From positions 28,853,792 through 28,917,791 of the forward strand of contig NC_072892.1 of NCBI RefSeq assembly GCF_027943255.1: a DNA stretch of 64,000 nucleotides. The letters run 5' to 3'. Source of the stretch: Anastrepha obliqua (Eukaryota > Arthropoda > Insecta > Diptera > Tephritidae). The notes under the pieces are model-generated. The model was not told the origin of the DNA and did not search any database. It was given only the letters and a program-made list of their open reading frames with translations. Shown piece after piece: positions 36,401 to 51,400 of this stretch (the first letter of the stretch is position 1; each line of letters starts with the position of its first letter). Both the position numbers and the translations under genes were made by a program.

Positions 36401-39400
36401 CCGCTGCAAGGGTGCAAGGGGATTATGTATGATCCTTGAGAGACTCGCGTATAAGTTTTCGGTCTTCCCGTACACTAATGAAACGTTTTCTTCCATTTTC
36501 CACTTTTTGATGCTTTATGGTGGGGTTTTATCTCCACAAATCGCTTAATAGCACATTCGACTGCGCACCGCAAACATCCCACCAAATTTGCAATCTCAAC
36601 TGCGACTCCCCTTTTTCACTTAAAATTTGCATTCTCACTCTTTTGTTGAAACATATTTCGATAAAAGAAATTATTTATACCCGCTTGATAATTTTGCACT
36701 AAAGATTATTCACATATTGACGACTACCAAATTTAAAATGCCAAAATATTTTCGGTATACTTTTAAAAATGCAACTTTTTAGACTTTACGCGCCAAATGT
36801 GCCATGGCTTTTCCCATAGTATTGGGTTGTTCGAAAAGTAATTTCGTTTTTTTGTGAATATATCGAGGTTCGAGATTAAACCCAGGCTTTCAGGTGGTCA
36901 TAAACAGTTGAATTCGATAAATTTAACCTCTCACCGACCGCACGTGTTGTTATTCGCCGATTTGCATCAACTAATGCCTTTATCGCGTCTTTATCAGCTT
37001 CAACCGGCCTTCCAGAATGTGGTGCATCTGCGACATCAAACTTGCCGGATCGAAATTTTGAAAACCAGTTTTCGCACTGGCGTATTGTCAACCCATCTTC
37101 TCCATACACATCGGTTAATTTTTTTTCTGGCTGAACCGCATTTTTATCTTTTCTATATTAAAAAAGTAAAATGTGAAATTTAAAAGAGCACCGACCAAAA
37201 ACTACTGCGTAAAATCAATTGAACTTATTCACACACAAGCCTTGCTATATATATCAGCTGTCAAAACATATAATGACAATGCGACTTAAGTGTGAAGTTA
37301 GCTGTGAAAAAATACAATTAAAGCCTCTGTCGGGAAAAAACGAAACTACTTTTAGGGTGGTGCCTAACACTTTTGACCACGGCTGTATGTTCTCTACCAT
37401 AATTTTTAGAATTCCAATTAAATTGTTAAGGGGGGATTCTATTGTAAAAATCAAATTTTCATGGATTTTGTTTTCATACTTGTATTAATTTAATTAGTAA
37501 AAAAAAGTTTAGGGTTACATAAACACAGGTCTTGAGTGTACAAAAAAATTTTTTAAATTTATTTTCATTTCAAAATGGCAGCTGTACAGCCGCTCCCCCG
37601 AAACGCCTTTTGAAATCTGCCCACACTGTCGCGCATTTAAAAAAAATCTGAAATGAAAAAAACCAAATTTTTTTATTATATATAATTATTTTTAGTTGTT
37701 AAGCCTATTACTTGCAAAAAAAAAATTTTTTTGTAAAATTTTTGAAGTTTTTTAAAAAATCGACATTTTTTTGTTGTCATTTTGTTATTAAAAAAGGGGT
37801 TATAAATAATAAATTTTTCCCACCATAGCTTTAAAAACTAGTAAATATTGTTAAAAATATACTATCAAAGTTTGAGCTTGATATGTTAATTTTTCACGGA
37901 GCTGTGATGTGGGCAATTTTGAAAACGTGGTTTCGAGAAAAACACGCTTAAACAATTTTTCATACTTACAGCTTAATCAGCTATTCCTGCCCCATATAAC
38001 ATTTCGTCTGCTCTTAATATTTCATTATCCTCTTCAAGAAGAGCCTCTGTACGAGCTTTTCGGGCTTCGTGGGTGGATTCAGAGCGATGTTTAACCTTTT
38101 TCTTCTCACGACGATTGTGGACGAAAATCGCATATTCATAGCTGCGCTCGCCAATTTCGATTTTTAATTCTTGCATAATCCACAATATTGCTCCCCTCTC
38201 TTAATGCTTTATTCTTTTATCCGAAATAATATCCAATGAGCATTTTAAAGGTCAAAAGAATCTATAGATATTCTGACATGGGTAACCAAGTAGAAGGTTG
38301 GAGTAGGGAACGTCTTATCTCTTGATCAAGCGCATATGACCGTAAACCGTTCGAGCGCTCAGTTTATACCTGCTTTGCTAAAACTTTTATAACTTGAAAA
38401 CTATTCAAGATTTCTTTTTAAGATTTTCATGGAACATTCTGGAGTTGTTTCTGAGTATGTTTCAACAAAAAGTAAAAAATCGATTTTTTTTAAGTTTTAC
38501 AGTAGAGGCCCCCCTTAAGTTCTTCTGATTTCTAACAGACTTGTTCGATTTTCAAGTAACAATACGAAATTGCGCTATTTTCTTCTTTTCAACTATTTTA
38601 ATGAATGACTCTGTTTTGCATGGAATTCATCATTTCCCAGGAGTTTTGCCAAGCATACTTTTTAACCTGAAATATTATGTGTATCATTATGTGTATGTCT
38701 AATGTAAATTATCATGGATATGTCAATGTTTTGCCACGACCAAAGCCCATTACAAATTTTATTATTTATATTACGAGTATATCGCTTTGTAGTTTTATTT
38801 GTTACAGTAAGCATACAAAATTCGAATTAATTGCTATGGTTATAAATTATATATGTATGTATGTATGTATTTACCACACTGTTGCTAACTAAATGTTTTT
38901 ATTACTTTTATTTCATTTTTCTTACTTTAATGAAAATCATTTCGACAAATATCACCATGGTCATTCCCTTGCTTAAATCACTCCGCACAATTCAAACCAA
39001 ACCCAATTAACAAAAAACGTATTTTGTTCCATTTCGTCCTTTGTTCGAATTGTGTACGTCCAATACAACGCTCGACTATTAATTAATTAATATATTTCGA
39101 AAACGTTCATATATTCTATTACTATTTTTATTTAATTCCTTTTTGCTTTTTTTCTCTGTATAATGTAAAATATATACTCATTGTTTTACGTTTATATTTT
39201 AACGTTAATTGCTACTTTTGGAAAAACAAATATGTTTCTTAATTAATATCCCCATTTTGCTCCTGATAAATAACAAAATTTTTATGTCAATACAATCATC
39301 TCTTCCTTCCTCGCTTTAACACTCTCTCAAATATACCTATCTAACTAACTGTACCATTATCGAACCAATCTTAGCCGATTGAATCCCTTTCCGACGATTT

Positions 39401-42400
39401 CCTCTTCCCTATGACCACCTCCCGTCTATCGTATGCATCGAGTCCGGAATCTGATTTGGAATTAAGTCCGGGACCGTCGACGTCATTGTCCCTTGGTAAT
39501 TTGCCGCAATTGGTCAAATCGAGCTCAGATCCGTCGATTGCCACTAATCAGGATAACTTGGATAGGGATAGAGATACTGTTGGTGATGGACTACCACCTC
39601 CATATACGGTAAGAGGCAAACACCTACACAATCATACATCCTTAACAATCATTTTCTTATTGTAAACTTATGAAGTATAAAATAATACCACTAATAATTG
39701 AAATATGGGCAAATACTTAAGTGTTGCTTACGCGAACTAGTCACTCATAGACTCATAAATATATTTTACAATACTCCTACATGCTCTTCAACAATTTTTT
39801 CCGCGTAAAAAATTCATTAACAAAATTCAATAACTTTAAATTAAATATTAATTACTCTTAAAAACATCAGCCTTAGGCTCTTTCCAATTATAGAATTATC
39901 GAAATTTTCTTCTCTTGTAATAAAAAATTCACTTTCTGGTATCAGATTCCCTATGACCACGCTGCGAATTTACCACCGAACCGCCGCCAAACCATGGATA
40001 CCAATAAATATGGTGCCTATTCGACAGCATCCAACATAGTTGCTGCAGGTGTTGGAGTTTCTGACTCATCAATGCCCTCCACACGCCCACAATCATTTTA
40101 TGGTATGCATGCACCTGATCTCCCGCCACGTATCGATCGTCAATCTAAGCCTGGACCAGGTGAGATGCCGCCGCCTCCTCGTTCCAATAGCTCGGGTGGG
40201 ACATTGGGTCGATCGGCACAGGAGCGTCTATTTGGCAAACCGATAGTCAATGATGAAGTACAAGCTGAATATATCTCTCGAAGCACCAGCGACTCAATGG
40301 ATCGTCATCATGCTTCATTGGAACGACAGGCACTTCTCAATGCAGCCATTTCCAATCCACCGGTTGGTGGTAATAAAGTAACACAACAAAATGGCAGTGC
40401 ATACGACAGTGTGTCCAGTTACGATTCGTATAATACGTCACAGTTAACAGTACAAAATCTGGGCAGACTTGGCCCAAACGCACCCGATGATCTCAAGTCC
40501 GTTCCGAATGCGAGGTAAGCGCACACAACTTGCCACATTCTACCTGCTTTTTGTGCATAACTTTTTGTATTTTTTATATTTATTTTATTCATTTTTTATA
40601 ATGCTAACGGTGAATGTGAATTTACGACACAATTACTTGTGCTCGGGATGTTAATTATATAGTAATAAGAAATGAAGCCACGGCTTTTATAATGTCACTT
40701 TGCAATTTCTTTCTTCCAATGAAAAGCCGACCACTACCACCCGTTGGTATGAGCTCCCAAGCGCCAGATTATGGGCGCACCACCCACGATCACCGCAGCT
40801 TTTCAGGTCCCAACGATCTTAATCGCCAAAGCAGTCCCGTCAGACCCTCTTACCATGAAAGCAATTCAGCGAGAAATATTGGTAATTCAACTTTGCGTTT
40901 GTAGAAAATTTCACATTTCAAATTGTCCTCAATATATGTATGTTTTTACAGATACTCGTAATGGACAATTACAACGGCCATCCAATTTGGGACTTGAAAG
41001 TAGTCCACGTAAGTCAGTTGTTGAAACGAAAACTGACTATGGAAAATACAGGTATGGAAATAATTATTGTTTAAGGAATGCCATTTGTATCTTGTGATAT
41101 TATTTCTAACTAGCAGACCTCGGGGTCCAGCAAAACTTTATCATATCCATAACAAAAAAAAATGTTTGCCCCATTTTGGTTAGGTTAGGTTATTGTGGTA
41201 GTCGGTCTGGACAACCAACTCACTTAGACCTTCAGGTCCGTTGAGATACAACGATACGACACGAGAACCTCAATTATTTGCCTTCATTGAACCATTTTGT
41301 GGCTCTTATGGAGCGCAGAAGTGGTCCCATCCCAACGCCAGGCAGTTCCGTAAGAGAATTGAAAAAATATTTTCCTAGAAAACCTACTATGATTTTAGCT
41401 AAGGCTGGACAATTGCAAAGAAGCTGCTCAACTGTTTCTTCCTCTTCTTCATCTTTACAACTTCTACAATATTCATGGCGCGGTTATCGCTGTCTTCCTC
41501 TTTCTCTACTACCACCAGTTCGTACCGCGTCGAATACTTTCAGTGCCGGAGCGTAGGGGCAGTAAGGACAGACTAAAAACTGTTAATAGCTGTTTATCAA
41601 TAAATAAAAATTTGTTAAAAAAAAACATTAAATTTATAATTAGTTTTTCTTCTGAGCCAGCGCATTCTCTAAACCTTGGGTTTTTGCCGAAACCAAAGAG
41701 TGAGAAGCATCTTTCGACATTCGTTAGAATCAACAAAACTTTTCATAATTTTCACACAGCTCCTAGGCAGCAACGAATAACCGCTTTCGGCTGTTTCTTC
41801 ATATACACAGGTGAATCCAATACCTCTTACGCCTATTCCTTCCACGATTTCGAAGATGATGAGCTAAAAGCACAACGACATCGCCTTTGTCGCTGGATAA
41901 ACTCTTCAAAAAACCACACAGATTTTACATTTAATAACCAAGATTTCAATGGAAGCATACTTTCAAGGCGAATCTATACGAGTACGAGTAGATTTTACAA
42001 ATACAACAATTTAGTGGGCTATTGTCCAATTTCAATTGAAGAAAGAAGAGGAAAAGATTTGTATTTTTTCGCTCTTTGACAATCAGGCATCAAACAGCTG
42101 ATACATACAATAACACTACCTTGTACAGATTCGCAACTACAAATGGGCATGACGAAACTGTACTCTGCTGTGGTTAGGCGCATTATATATAAAAGGCCTT
42201 AGACCAATAAAATCTTGACCTAACTTAATTTGCTTGTCCTTTATTGACACATTGCCGGAACTTAATTGCCTCACTTTATTTATTTTTTTTTTTGTTGTAA
42301 ACTACGTACTAAATGTTAGTATTGTTTTCCATCAAAATCGCTTCTTTAAGTTTTGTAACCTTTGTTTTCGCCGCATTTCTTATCTTTTTCATATTCTATT

Positions 42401-45400
42401 TGCCCTGTTGTTAATGACATCACAATTTCAATCGTCGCCATCAGTCGCAACAACTCAGTAACACAAGCTGATTACAATAAACTGCCGAAGAATCCTCATA
42501 TGGTTGTTCCACCACCAAACATTAATGGCAACAACAATAGCAGCGGTAACGGAGCATCGAATAGCAGTGGTAGTGGCCCATTTAAACCTGTTCCACCGCC
42601 CAAGCCGAAAAATTACCGGCCGCCAGTGCATGGAGGTAACAACGCCAGCGGTCAATGGGAAAGTGGGGTGAGTTTATATTGTCGTATGTACATATATATG
42701 TATGTATATGTTATATTTAAAAATATTTTCCTTTTCAGGACTCAAGTTCTCCACGCTCACCAAATGGATTTTTTTATCCGCCCATGACAGCCTCTCATCA
42801 ACATTACGCGCAGCAGACGCCGGGATCACCGGGCCATGGTAACAATAAGAACGCACATTCAACATATGGTAGCAACAGTAATTACGTTCAACAGTCACAA
42901 TATCCGCCTCCGCCTGTGAATGGATATGTTGGTAATCACCACTACAATGGCGGAAGTGGAACGGGCCCGTACATCGCGCCACATCGTGGGATACCAGCGC
43001 CTCTTGGTAAGTAAAAAAGCAAGTAGATTTTTTATGTCAATTAAGAATATTACTGTCCACGCAATCAAATTATCAAGGCGCATTCGATAATGGATAAGAA
43101 GTTGGAGCTAAAAGCGTATGACCATAGTGCGAATGGAGCAGTTTTTTCTAATTTTATTTTATGCTGATATGCTGATATTCGGATATGATTCGAAACAAAC
43201 CAAAATCAACTGATTTACCACCCTTACTAGATTCGCCTTGCATATTATTCATTTCAAATCTATTTGAAAACTGCATACATTTTGAGAAATACAAGGTGGC
43301 ATATATACCAAAATGTTCAGAATGATGAAAGGAGTCGATTTAGCCATATTCGTCCATCCATCCTGCTCGTGCGTATACCCGTTCGTGCGCGGTAACTCGA
43401 GTAAAAATTAATATATTGCAATGAAGCATGGTACACATACTATATTTCGTCCCCTTAGTATAACAATAGCCTATGTGCTCATAGGCTATTATTTTTTTAT
43501 TGAATTTTTGGATTCTCCATCGTCGATTTTATATGTGGTCAAAATTTTGTCAAATTCTAGTTCCACAAAGTGGGTCAAAACGTCAGTCAAAAAATAATAA
43601 ATATTTACAGACATAACGAGATTTGAGTGAGAGCTACTTTCGACAAAAAGTTTGAAATTCATTTTCTCAAAACATCAAAAAATGTATAGGCTATTTTAAT
43701 ACTAAGGGAACGATTTAAAGGGGAAGTATGTGTATCAAGGTAGTTTGGTATAAAAGATGGGCCAAATCGGACACTAACCATGCCACTTTAAGTAACCACC
43801 CAGCTTCCATATAGGGCGAAATGGTTGAAGTACCAGTCTGGCACTCCCCAAGTAGTACTAAAGCGCCGTTTTTATACCATTATGAGACCCCCAACAGACA
43901 AATATCAACAGCCAACCCGAGCTGTTGATGTAATGGAGAAGATTGAAGGCATTTAGGTAGGCGCACTGCCCCAGGTTGTCAAAGAAAGGAGCACCCCGTG
44001 ACCTTAATCATCTAGCTGCCAATCGCGGACATTTACAGAGTACAGTCTACTTCTCTGAAAACTCCCCACAGCTTTTCCCATAGGGCTTAAATGGTAAATC
44101 TAGCTTTTCCGCGTGTGTGCCGATCGTCCAATAACCGGTAAACAGAGCTACGTGCTTGGAAATTGAATGGCGTTGAGTCCTCAGAGTTTTCTAAGTCCAC
44201 CGTTTTTTATATTGGGGCTAAAGAGCTTTTAAAATAGCATATGAAGATATGGAGCTTCTTCTTCTCTGCGCTTTCCTAAGAAATAAGTTATGCAATTCCC
44301 CTTTTACAACGGTCAGGCGGATGGGTAGGAGGTCTCTGAGACCAATTTAGTACCCTTCCTGGCAAACTCATCAGCAATTTCATTTCCCTCTATGAAAATG
44401 ATAAACCAAAAATACGAAATACAATGCTAGTAAAATTTGAAAAACTCTGCGGTGCCACACTCATTTTTTTTTTAATAAATGCGATCGATCATCTTGATAA
44501 CTCTTAGCGCACATGTTGCTCTCCACAACTCATTTAGATTCGTCTTAAAATTTTTGAAATCGGATAAAAAAGACGCCCACTTAATACTAAATTTCCGTCA
44601 CTGTCCTACGGCTGACAAGTGATTTACTACAGTCCCTTGTAATGGACGTAGCCCATTGCGGTGCCGCATGGGACGCTCTTATTCTTGTAGACGCACAGAG
44701 GTGATTTGCCGCTTTTTTGCACGGTAATGCTACGTCTCACCGATAGATACTTTTACCTTTTCTGACCTTTTAACCCTCGCCCTGAAAGACCTGGAAGCTG
44801 TTGCTGTTCCAAACGAGAATATAACGAATTGTTTCAAAGTTCTTTAATATTGCTCGAAAATAGGTTGTGTTGGTTAAATTATCAAAAAGAACTTTAGAAC
44901 TCAACTTGTATTGCATTTTTATTTCACTATTTAATTTACGCAAACATTTAATCAATTGAATATATGTACATACATATACAAATATAAGTTGTATTATAAT
45001 TTTTCTTCGAAAAGGTAACATCCCATCGCATACACCTGAACGAAACCCATTGGATTTGGCTGGTAGTCGAGAGCAACGCGGATCAGCATTTGAACTATAC
45101 CGCAAACCTCAAATTGGTTCAACAGGGCACCATCACAACATGAGGTAAGTGCATCCAATTTATACGATCTTAATATAGTGGTACTTAATATAGGTACTTA
45201 CAGGGCACATAAAACAGGTAGCAGCTGCACGATTGCAATTTGATTTTTTTTCTATTAATTTGGTCTCTAAATTGTAAATTTTTTTATGAAATTACTCTAA
45301 ACCAAGGCGCATTCATTAAAGGTGGTGGCACTAGACCAACAAATATGTTCTGTACGTTTGATTGTCAAAGCAAAGTATTGGGAAACTAGAAAACAAATAA

Positions 45401-48400
45401 TGAATTCGCCTAGTTCCATTCTGAGCTGACAGCCACATGGACACGGCGAAAGAAAAAAAAAAAACAAATCAACTGATTTACCAACACCACCTTTAATAGA
45501 TGCGCCTTGTTCTAAACTGTCATTGGATAGATTTTATAGATTTTGGCATTCTACGTATCGAAAGCAAAAACAGAAAACATTGCTCTTGTTGTTTTTGCTC
45601 ACTGCTGCGACCTGTTTGACGTGCCTTGGTACTTATCTACATAATTTTTGGGAAGTGAGAAGTTAAACTTTACTCCGATCCACTCTAATAATAAAAAACA
45701 AAAGCTTATTGGTATTATTCTTTTTTCTGCTTTCTAGAATTTATGTTAACGAAAAATGTTTTTATTTTTGTTTATGCACAAAACATAGTTTGCTAATTCA
45801 TAAATTTTGCCATTTAATACCATACTTACATAATAAATACGACTTTTTCGAACATAATTTTTTAATCAATATCACCATCGGAGGAAAACCGAAGAAAAAC
45901 CTGAAAAATCCTTTATTTTGCAAAACCCAAGAAAAAAATTAAGAAACGAAAATAAAACATTTTTCGGGGTAACATTCTTGAATAAGTAATAACCTTTCAA
46001 CTTATTTCAATGGCATTGCGGAAAGTTATTATTAAATTATTTGAATTAACTGTTTCCTTTCGTACTAAATTAATTGATTAATTTTTAAATGGACTATGAA
46101 ATCAGGTTGTGGGCTATCATGCTTTTAGTGAATAGTTGATAATGTTTTTCATAAACTTAAATATATATTAATAGATGGTACAAAACTAACCCATAAACAA
46201 CATTCTCAAGCTCATAAATCTGTACGTCTTTAGTGCGTCTTTAGTACACGTACGTTGAACTACTTTTTGGTGCAAGTTATAAGCAAAAAATCCCCAATTG
46301 GTATTTGCAAAATAAAGAGTTCAAAAATTATTAAATTTTTTTTATGAAAATGTATGCTAACGTATTTGATGATGACAAATGTATGAAGACAATAAAAACA
46401 ATCACCAATTCCAATCGATTTTGAACACTTGCTAAGATAAGGCTATTTCAGGAATGCAAAAAAAAAAAAGATGTGCGGTACCCTGTACAAAGAGCTAAAT
46501 CGGCATTTTTCATCTGAGCTTTTTATTTTAAGACTGATTTTTATGAGAGATATAAAATTTGTATGAACTCTTTTCCACAGCCCGCGTAAATTTATCCGTT
46601 GATTTTGGGTCGTAAACGATCTGGTAAACTTACGTTGTAGGTAATACACAAGGATGATAGATTTACAAGGTTTGCTCTTTAACTATGGTGAAAAAGAAAA
46701 TTGTGAAGGGAACTTCGGCTGCCACGTCACTTAGAAGATTCGGTGTGTATTCACACACTCATCCAATCGGTCGTTGTTCAAATAATGCGTTGATTTTTTT
46801 TTCGTATATTCCTAACACAATTTTATCGCTTGCCGAAATTTGCAAAATCATTCCACACATATTCGCACACTCGTCCAACCATTCGTTATCCAGACGGCAA
46901 CGAAGTGTGATTGGTTAATTTTTTTCGTACATCACCAACACCAACTCAGTTTTTTTGGAAACCTACCCCAAGGCGAATTTATTACAGGTGACAGCAAACA
47001 CATCGCACTTGTTACGTTAAAGCGTAACAACTCAAAATTTCCAAATTTTAGTGTTTTGCAAGAAAACAATGTACAGTGGTCATCTCTACCCACTATAAAA
47101 ATCGTTCAGGTTTGTCTAATCTTTCATTAAAAAAACAGTGATGACTCTCTCTTTGTTTTCAGAATAACTTCTTTTGTCTCAACTAAAGAGTTACATTTTT
47201 AGTTGTCTCCAAGTGTTTGAACAAATTTGTGTCACATAAAGTGTAACATTTTGAATTGTGCCTGTTTACAACCAAACAGTTTGTTTAAAATATACCACTA
47301 AGTGTATAAAAAAATTTCAGGAAAAGAGTAACAACTCAAAAATTTGTTATTTTAGCGCAACTACTAAAAAAATAAGAATGAAGCAACCGATATATTGCTT
47401 TTAATGATATTTTCGTGCAGATACATATTTTTTTCCTTGTAATATAATATATTATTAATATTTACGGAAACAGTTTTTCGTCTCTACTGAAAATGTTCAG
47501 ATTTTGAGTTGTTACGCTTTAACGTAACAAGTGCGACACATAAGTAAAACCCTACATGTATTTGTTGTTGCGTTTGGTCCAACCATCACGTCAAAATCAG
47601 CAAGCAAATGTAAAAATACGAATGTAAACATACCAATACATATAAACAAAGCATATCATTTTGACGTAAGCCATACCTACGGTGAAAAATTCAGTTGGGT
47701 GAATGCTGTCACCTTAATAAATCAACCTTGACTTACCCCAAGTGGCGTCAGCCCATCAACTGATTCTGTCAAATTCGCTCAGCACCGAATAACAACTCTA
47801 AAAATATGTTCATCATCTTGCCAAGTGTAAATTGTTGTTGTCAAACAGCTGGTAAACAATGTTTACGCCAATATTTCGAAAGAGCTCTCGTAAACATGTA
47901 AATATACGCAATTCTTAAACTTATACGCTTAGACGACTTAGACCTTATTATCTTTAACAATCATTAACCTATATGAAAACCATGAAATTCGAAGTTTATG
48001 TACATTTTTCTGAAAGTGGCACCGCATATTAGAGTATACAGTTAGGGTACTCGTGTTCATCAACTTGTTTGATTTCATTAATAAGTAGTGCGTAAAGTAC
48101 CATAAATTCTTTCACAATTAAATAAAATCTTTTCTGGATTCTACCTGACTGTAGGGCCGCTTACCACGTGGAGAGCATCTGTAATATGAAAATAATTATT
48201 TATTAGGTATTATTGTTAGTGGGCATGAAACTCCAAAAAATAGCACACGATTTTCTCACAGCGAGCAGGGATGCGCAAGCCTCAGAGTGTATTTCTGCTA
48301 TGAAAAAGCTCCTCAAAATAATCCATCAGCCTTTCGGAGGTGGCATAATAATGCAGGTTCGTGTGTTTGGTTGTTTCCATCGCTTTCGCCTACTCTTCCT

Positions 48401-51400
48401 CTTCACAAGCAAGTAATTTCCGTTTGTTTGTTTATTCATCGGCTCTTAAGACACGGCGAATTCGGAAGACATAACCATGTACTCTATAATCCTTGATTTT
48501 ATTTCGAGAAGAAACTGATAGTTTCTGCTAAAAAAACAGCTCATCGCACAGAGCTGTTTACAACTTATGCAAATCACAAAGTATGATTTAGTGTTGAAAA
48601 AGGTAAATATACAGCATTTAGATGTGGAAGAAGTAGTAAATCCACATTCAATACTACGGAATGTGCTTGAAGAGCACATTTTGAATGTTCAATTTTTCTT
48701 ATTTCAATTTTACTTTTCAATGTAAACAAACTGTCAGCCGACTGCTGACAGCTGCAAATGTTTACTGCTCTTCTATTCGTTTACTATTTTGAATATTTTT
48801 CTCTTTGGGAGAGATTAGATGATAATTCGCCAGAATTTCGGTTACTGAAAATTCCTTACTGTCAAACTAGCCGAACACACTCGCGAGCGAGAGCTGCTGG
48901 TTTTATATAGTAAAATAGCTACTGTCAAGGGGTTAGGGGTAGTCAGAGGCTTGAAAAAATGATGATTTCCAATAATTTTTTTTTTTGCTAGTCAATTGCT
49001 TTATTTAACAAAAATAAAAATTTAGCATCAAAACCTAACAAAAAATTAATAATTGTAAAAGTCATCGCTGTTTGTGGGAAGCCCGTTTCACCAGAAGTAC
49101 CTTACGGTGATAATCACAAGCCTTTGAAGATTCATCTGAATCCAATCGGACAAGAGAAATTTGATTTATTAATAGATAATCTTGTGCCTGACCGAAGTTT
49201 TTTTTCAAAATTAACAATGTGACGGCTTCAGGAAATATTTTTCAGATTTTCAAGAAAAGAACCGACAATTAATTGTTTAAAAGAAATCGAAATTGTTGGA
49301 AAAAAAATCCTTCCTACTGTAACTTAAAAGTGATCACCAGTTCAAAAACCATAGTTTTGAGAAAAACGCATTTAAAGTCTTCAGCCGTCATAGCAGCTTC
49401 CAAAATATCGATTTTCTATAGCCTACGTAGCATTCCACCTTCTCGAGTGTTATCGTTAGCACGCTTATCTGCCACTTTCATACGTGCAGCATCCAGCTAC
49501 TTGGTCTCGAACGCTCCGGAGCGTCCGAGCGCCCTTTGTTAACACGTTCCCTGTCCCAATACAAAAAATGCAACATTGACCGACAAGTCCAACAAGGTTG
49601 TTTGAATAATTTGTTTTTTTTTTGTAGTCTATCCTATGATAATAATAATAAATAAAAAAAACGGATGTAGGGTATTTCTACCTGAAACACATATGGTCCA
49701 TGAGCGTAGAGGGACATTTTTGCTTCTGCACGTTCATGAAACACATGTGGTTCATATACCCCCTGACGCACATATGGCTCAGGAACGTATCAGTGCATAT
49801 CAGGCGCACGTTTACTGAACCATATGTGGCTCAGCGGACAGGGAACGTGTTAAATGTTGAATAACTCGAAAAGTATTTGTCGGATTCGCTTCAAATTTTC
49901 ACACAATATTACCTCTACCCCTAACCTCTTAAAACCAAAACAGCTGCTTGAAACATAAAATTCAATTTGCAGCTTGGTATTATTTCTTATTGGTGTTCCC
50001 ATATATACATTTTATATTGACAACGAATGGCAAAACCAGGGTACTGATAATGCTTAAAATACGATTTTCCTCACAACAGTTGTTATTATTAATGCTCTAC
50101 AATCTCCGATTTAGTCTATTGTGATGTGTGCCTATTTACTTTTTGTTCCATATCATCAATAGATTTAGAGTTGCACCACCTATGCGTACAAGTTTTCGTC
50201 TTGTGAGAGCTGAACATTCGCAGACATTGTGCTCTGGAATTTCGTAAGACGAAAGACGACAGACGATTGTTTCTACAAACTCTAGTTACCTGAAATGATA
50301 ACGAATAATATTCCATATAGTATTCAATGAAAGTTCTAGCCCTCTATTCAGGTTTAGAAAGCCTCTATCCAGATTTCGGAGCCTATTTAAATGATAAACT
50401 GTTTAGCCTGCCTCCGTTCAAGACTCTACATACAGTATTGTATGAACTCCCTATCATCCCAGTCTTTGATTACCTTATGTGGGCTTTAGTGACCCCACTA
50501 AAGTGTTGTGGTCGAAGGAATTTTGAAGTAGTGCCCAATTTTTCTATACAGTCCGTCTGTTTGTTGCCATCATAACCTTCATGTCCTGATACCCAGTCGA
50601 ACAAAAGGTGTTTCTAGCTCCCAGGGTATTGAGGACAGTGAGACATTCTCTGCCGCAAATGTCTATGCCATGGAGGTCCGCTTGAAAGATTGTTGGATAA
50701 CCGCCCATTGGTATCGATTTTTGTAAGTTTGACCCAAAGTCATGCGCACCAGTTCTACAATCTACAAGCTTCGACGCATCTGCCCAACAGATTTCCGATT
50801 CAGATTTAATGTATGGGTTGCATGCCTACCGATCTAAATGAACTGTCTTGAAATTCCTACAGGCCTTTAGTGCAGAAGTTATTGCACCACGCATTTAGAG
50901 GTATTCCTATGAGTGCACTGAGCGCATCCGTAGAAGTCGACCCTGTTAATCTGACGACACATTTGATTTAACATTTAATTTTCCCGCGGGTGCCTTGTTT
51001 GACGAAAAAAGATCTCCGATTCGAGCATGGTTTGTATCAATTCAAAAAGTAAGGAAACAAATTTATTCATATGCAGCCTGTATCCGACTTGCTTCGGACT
51101 TGTTGTTCGGCAAAAGAGTGGATTGTCCCACGTTCGTTGGTTGTGTCAAGATATACGGCGCGAATGCGGCGCCCTCCATACAAATATAATCTACTCAACT
51201 ATTTGTCAGATTCTTTGCCATAATAATCGTAGACGAAACGGACATATTCCATTATTCATATATTTTTCTGCTTGCAAATTCGCACAAATAAAAATTTGTC
51301 TGGCAAGAATTTCCATATTTCTCTCAATAATTAATGTAGCCCTGCGCTCTTAATTTCAGTTTCTTTGCAAATTTTTAACGTCCAGTCAATTTAATTTTAA

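Noticed and set aside
41543..42079. Novel pyd exon or host gene
   Set aside because: No fitting acceptor or donor pair in phase, and its start overlaps an antisense LINE end.
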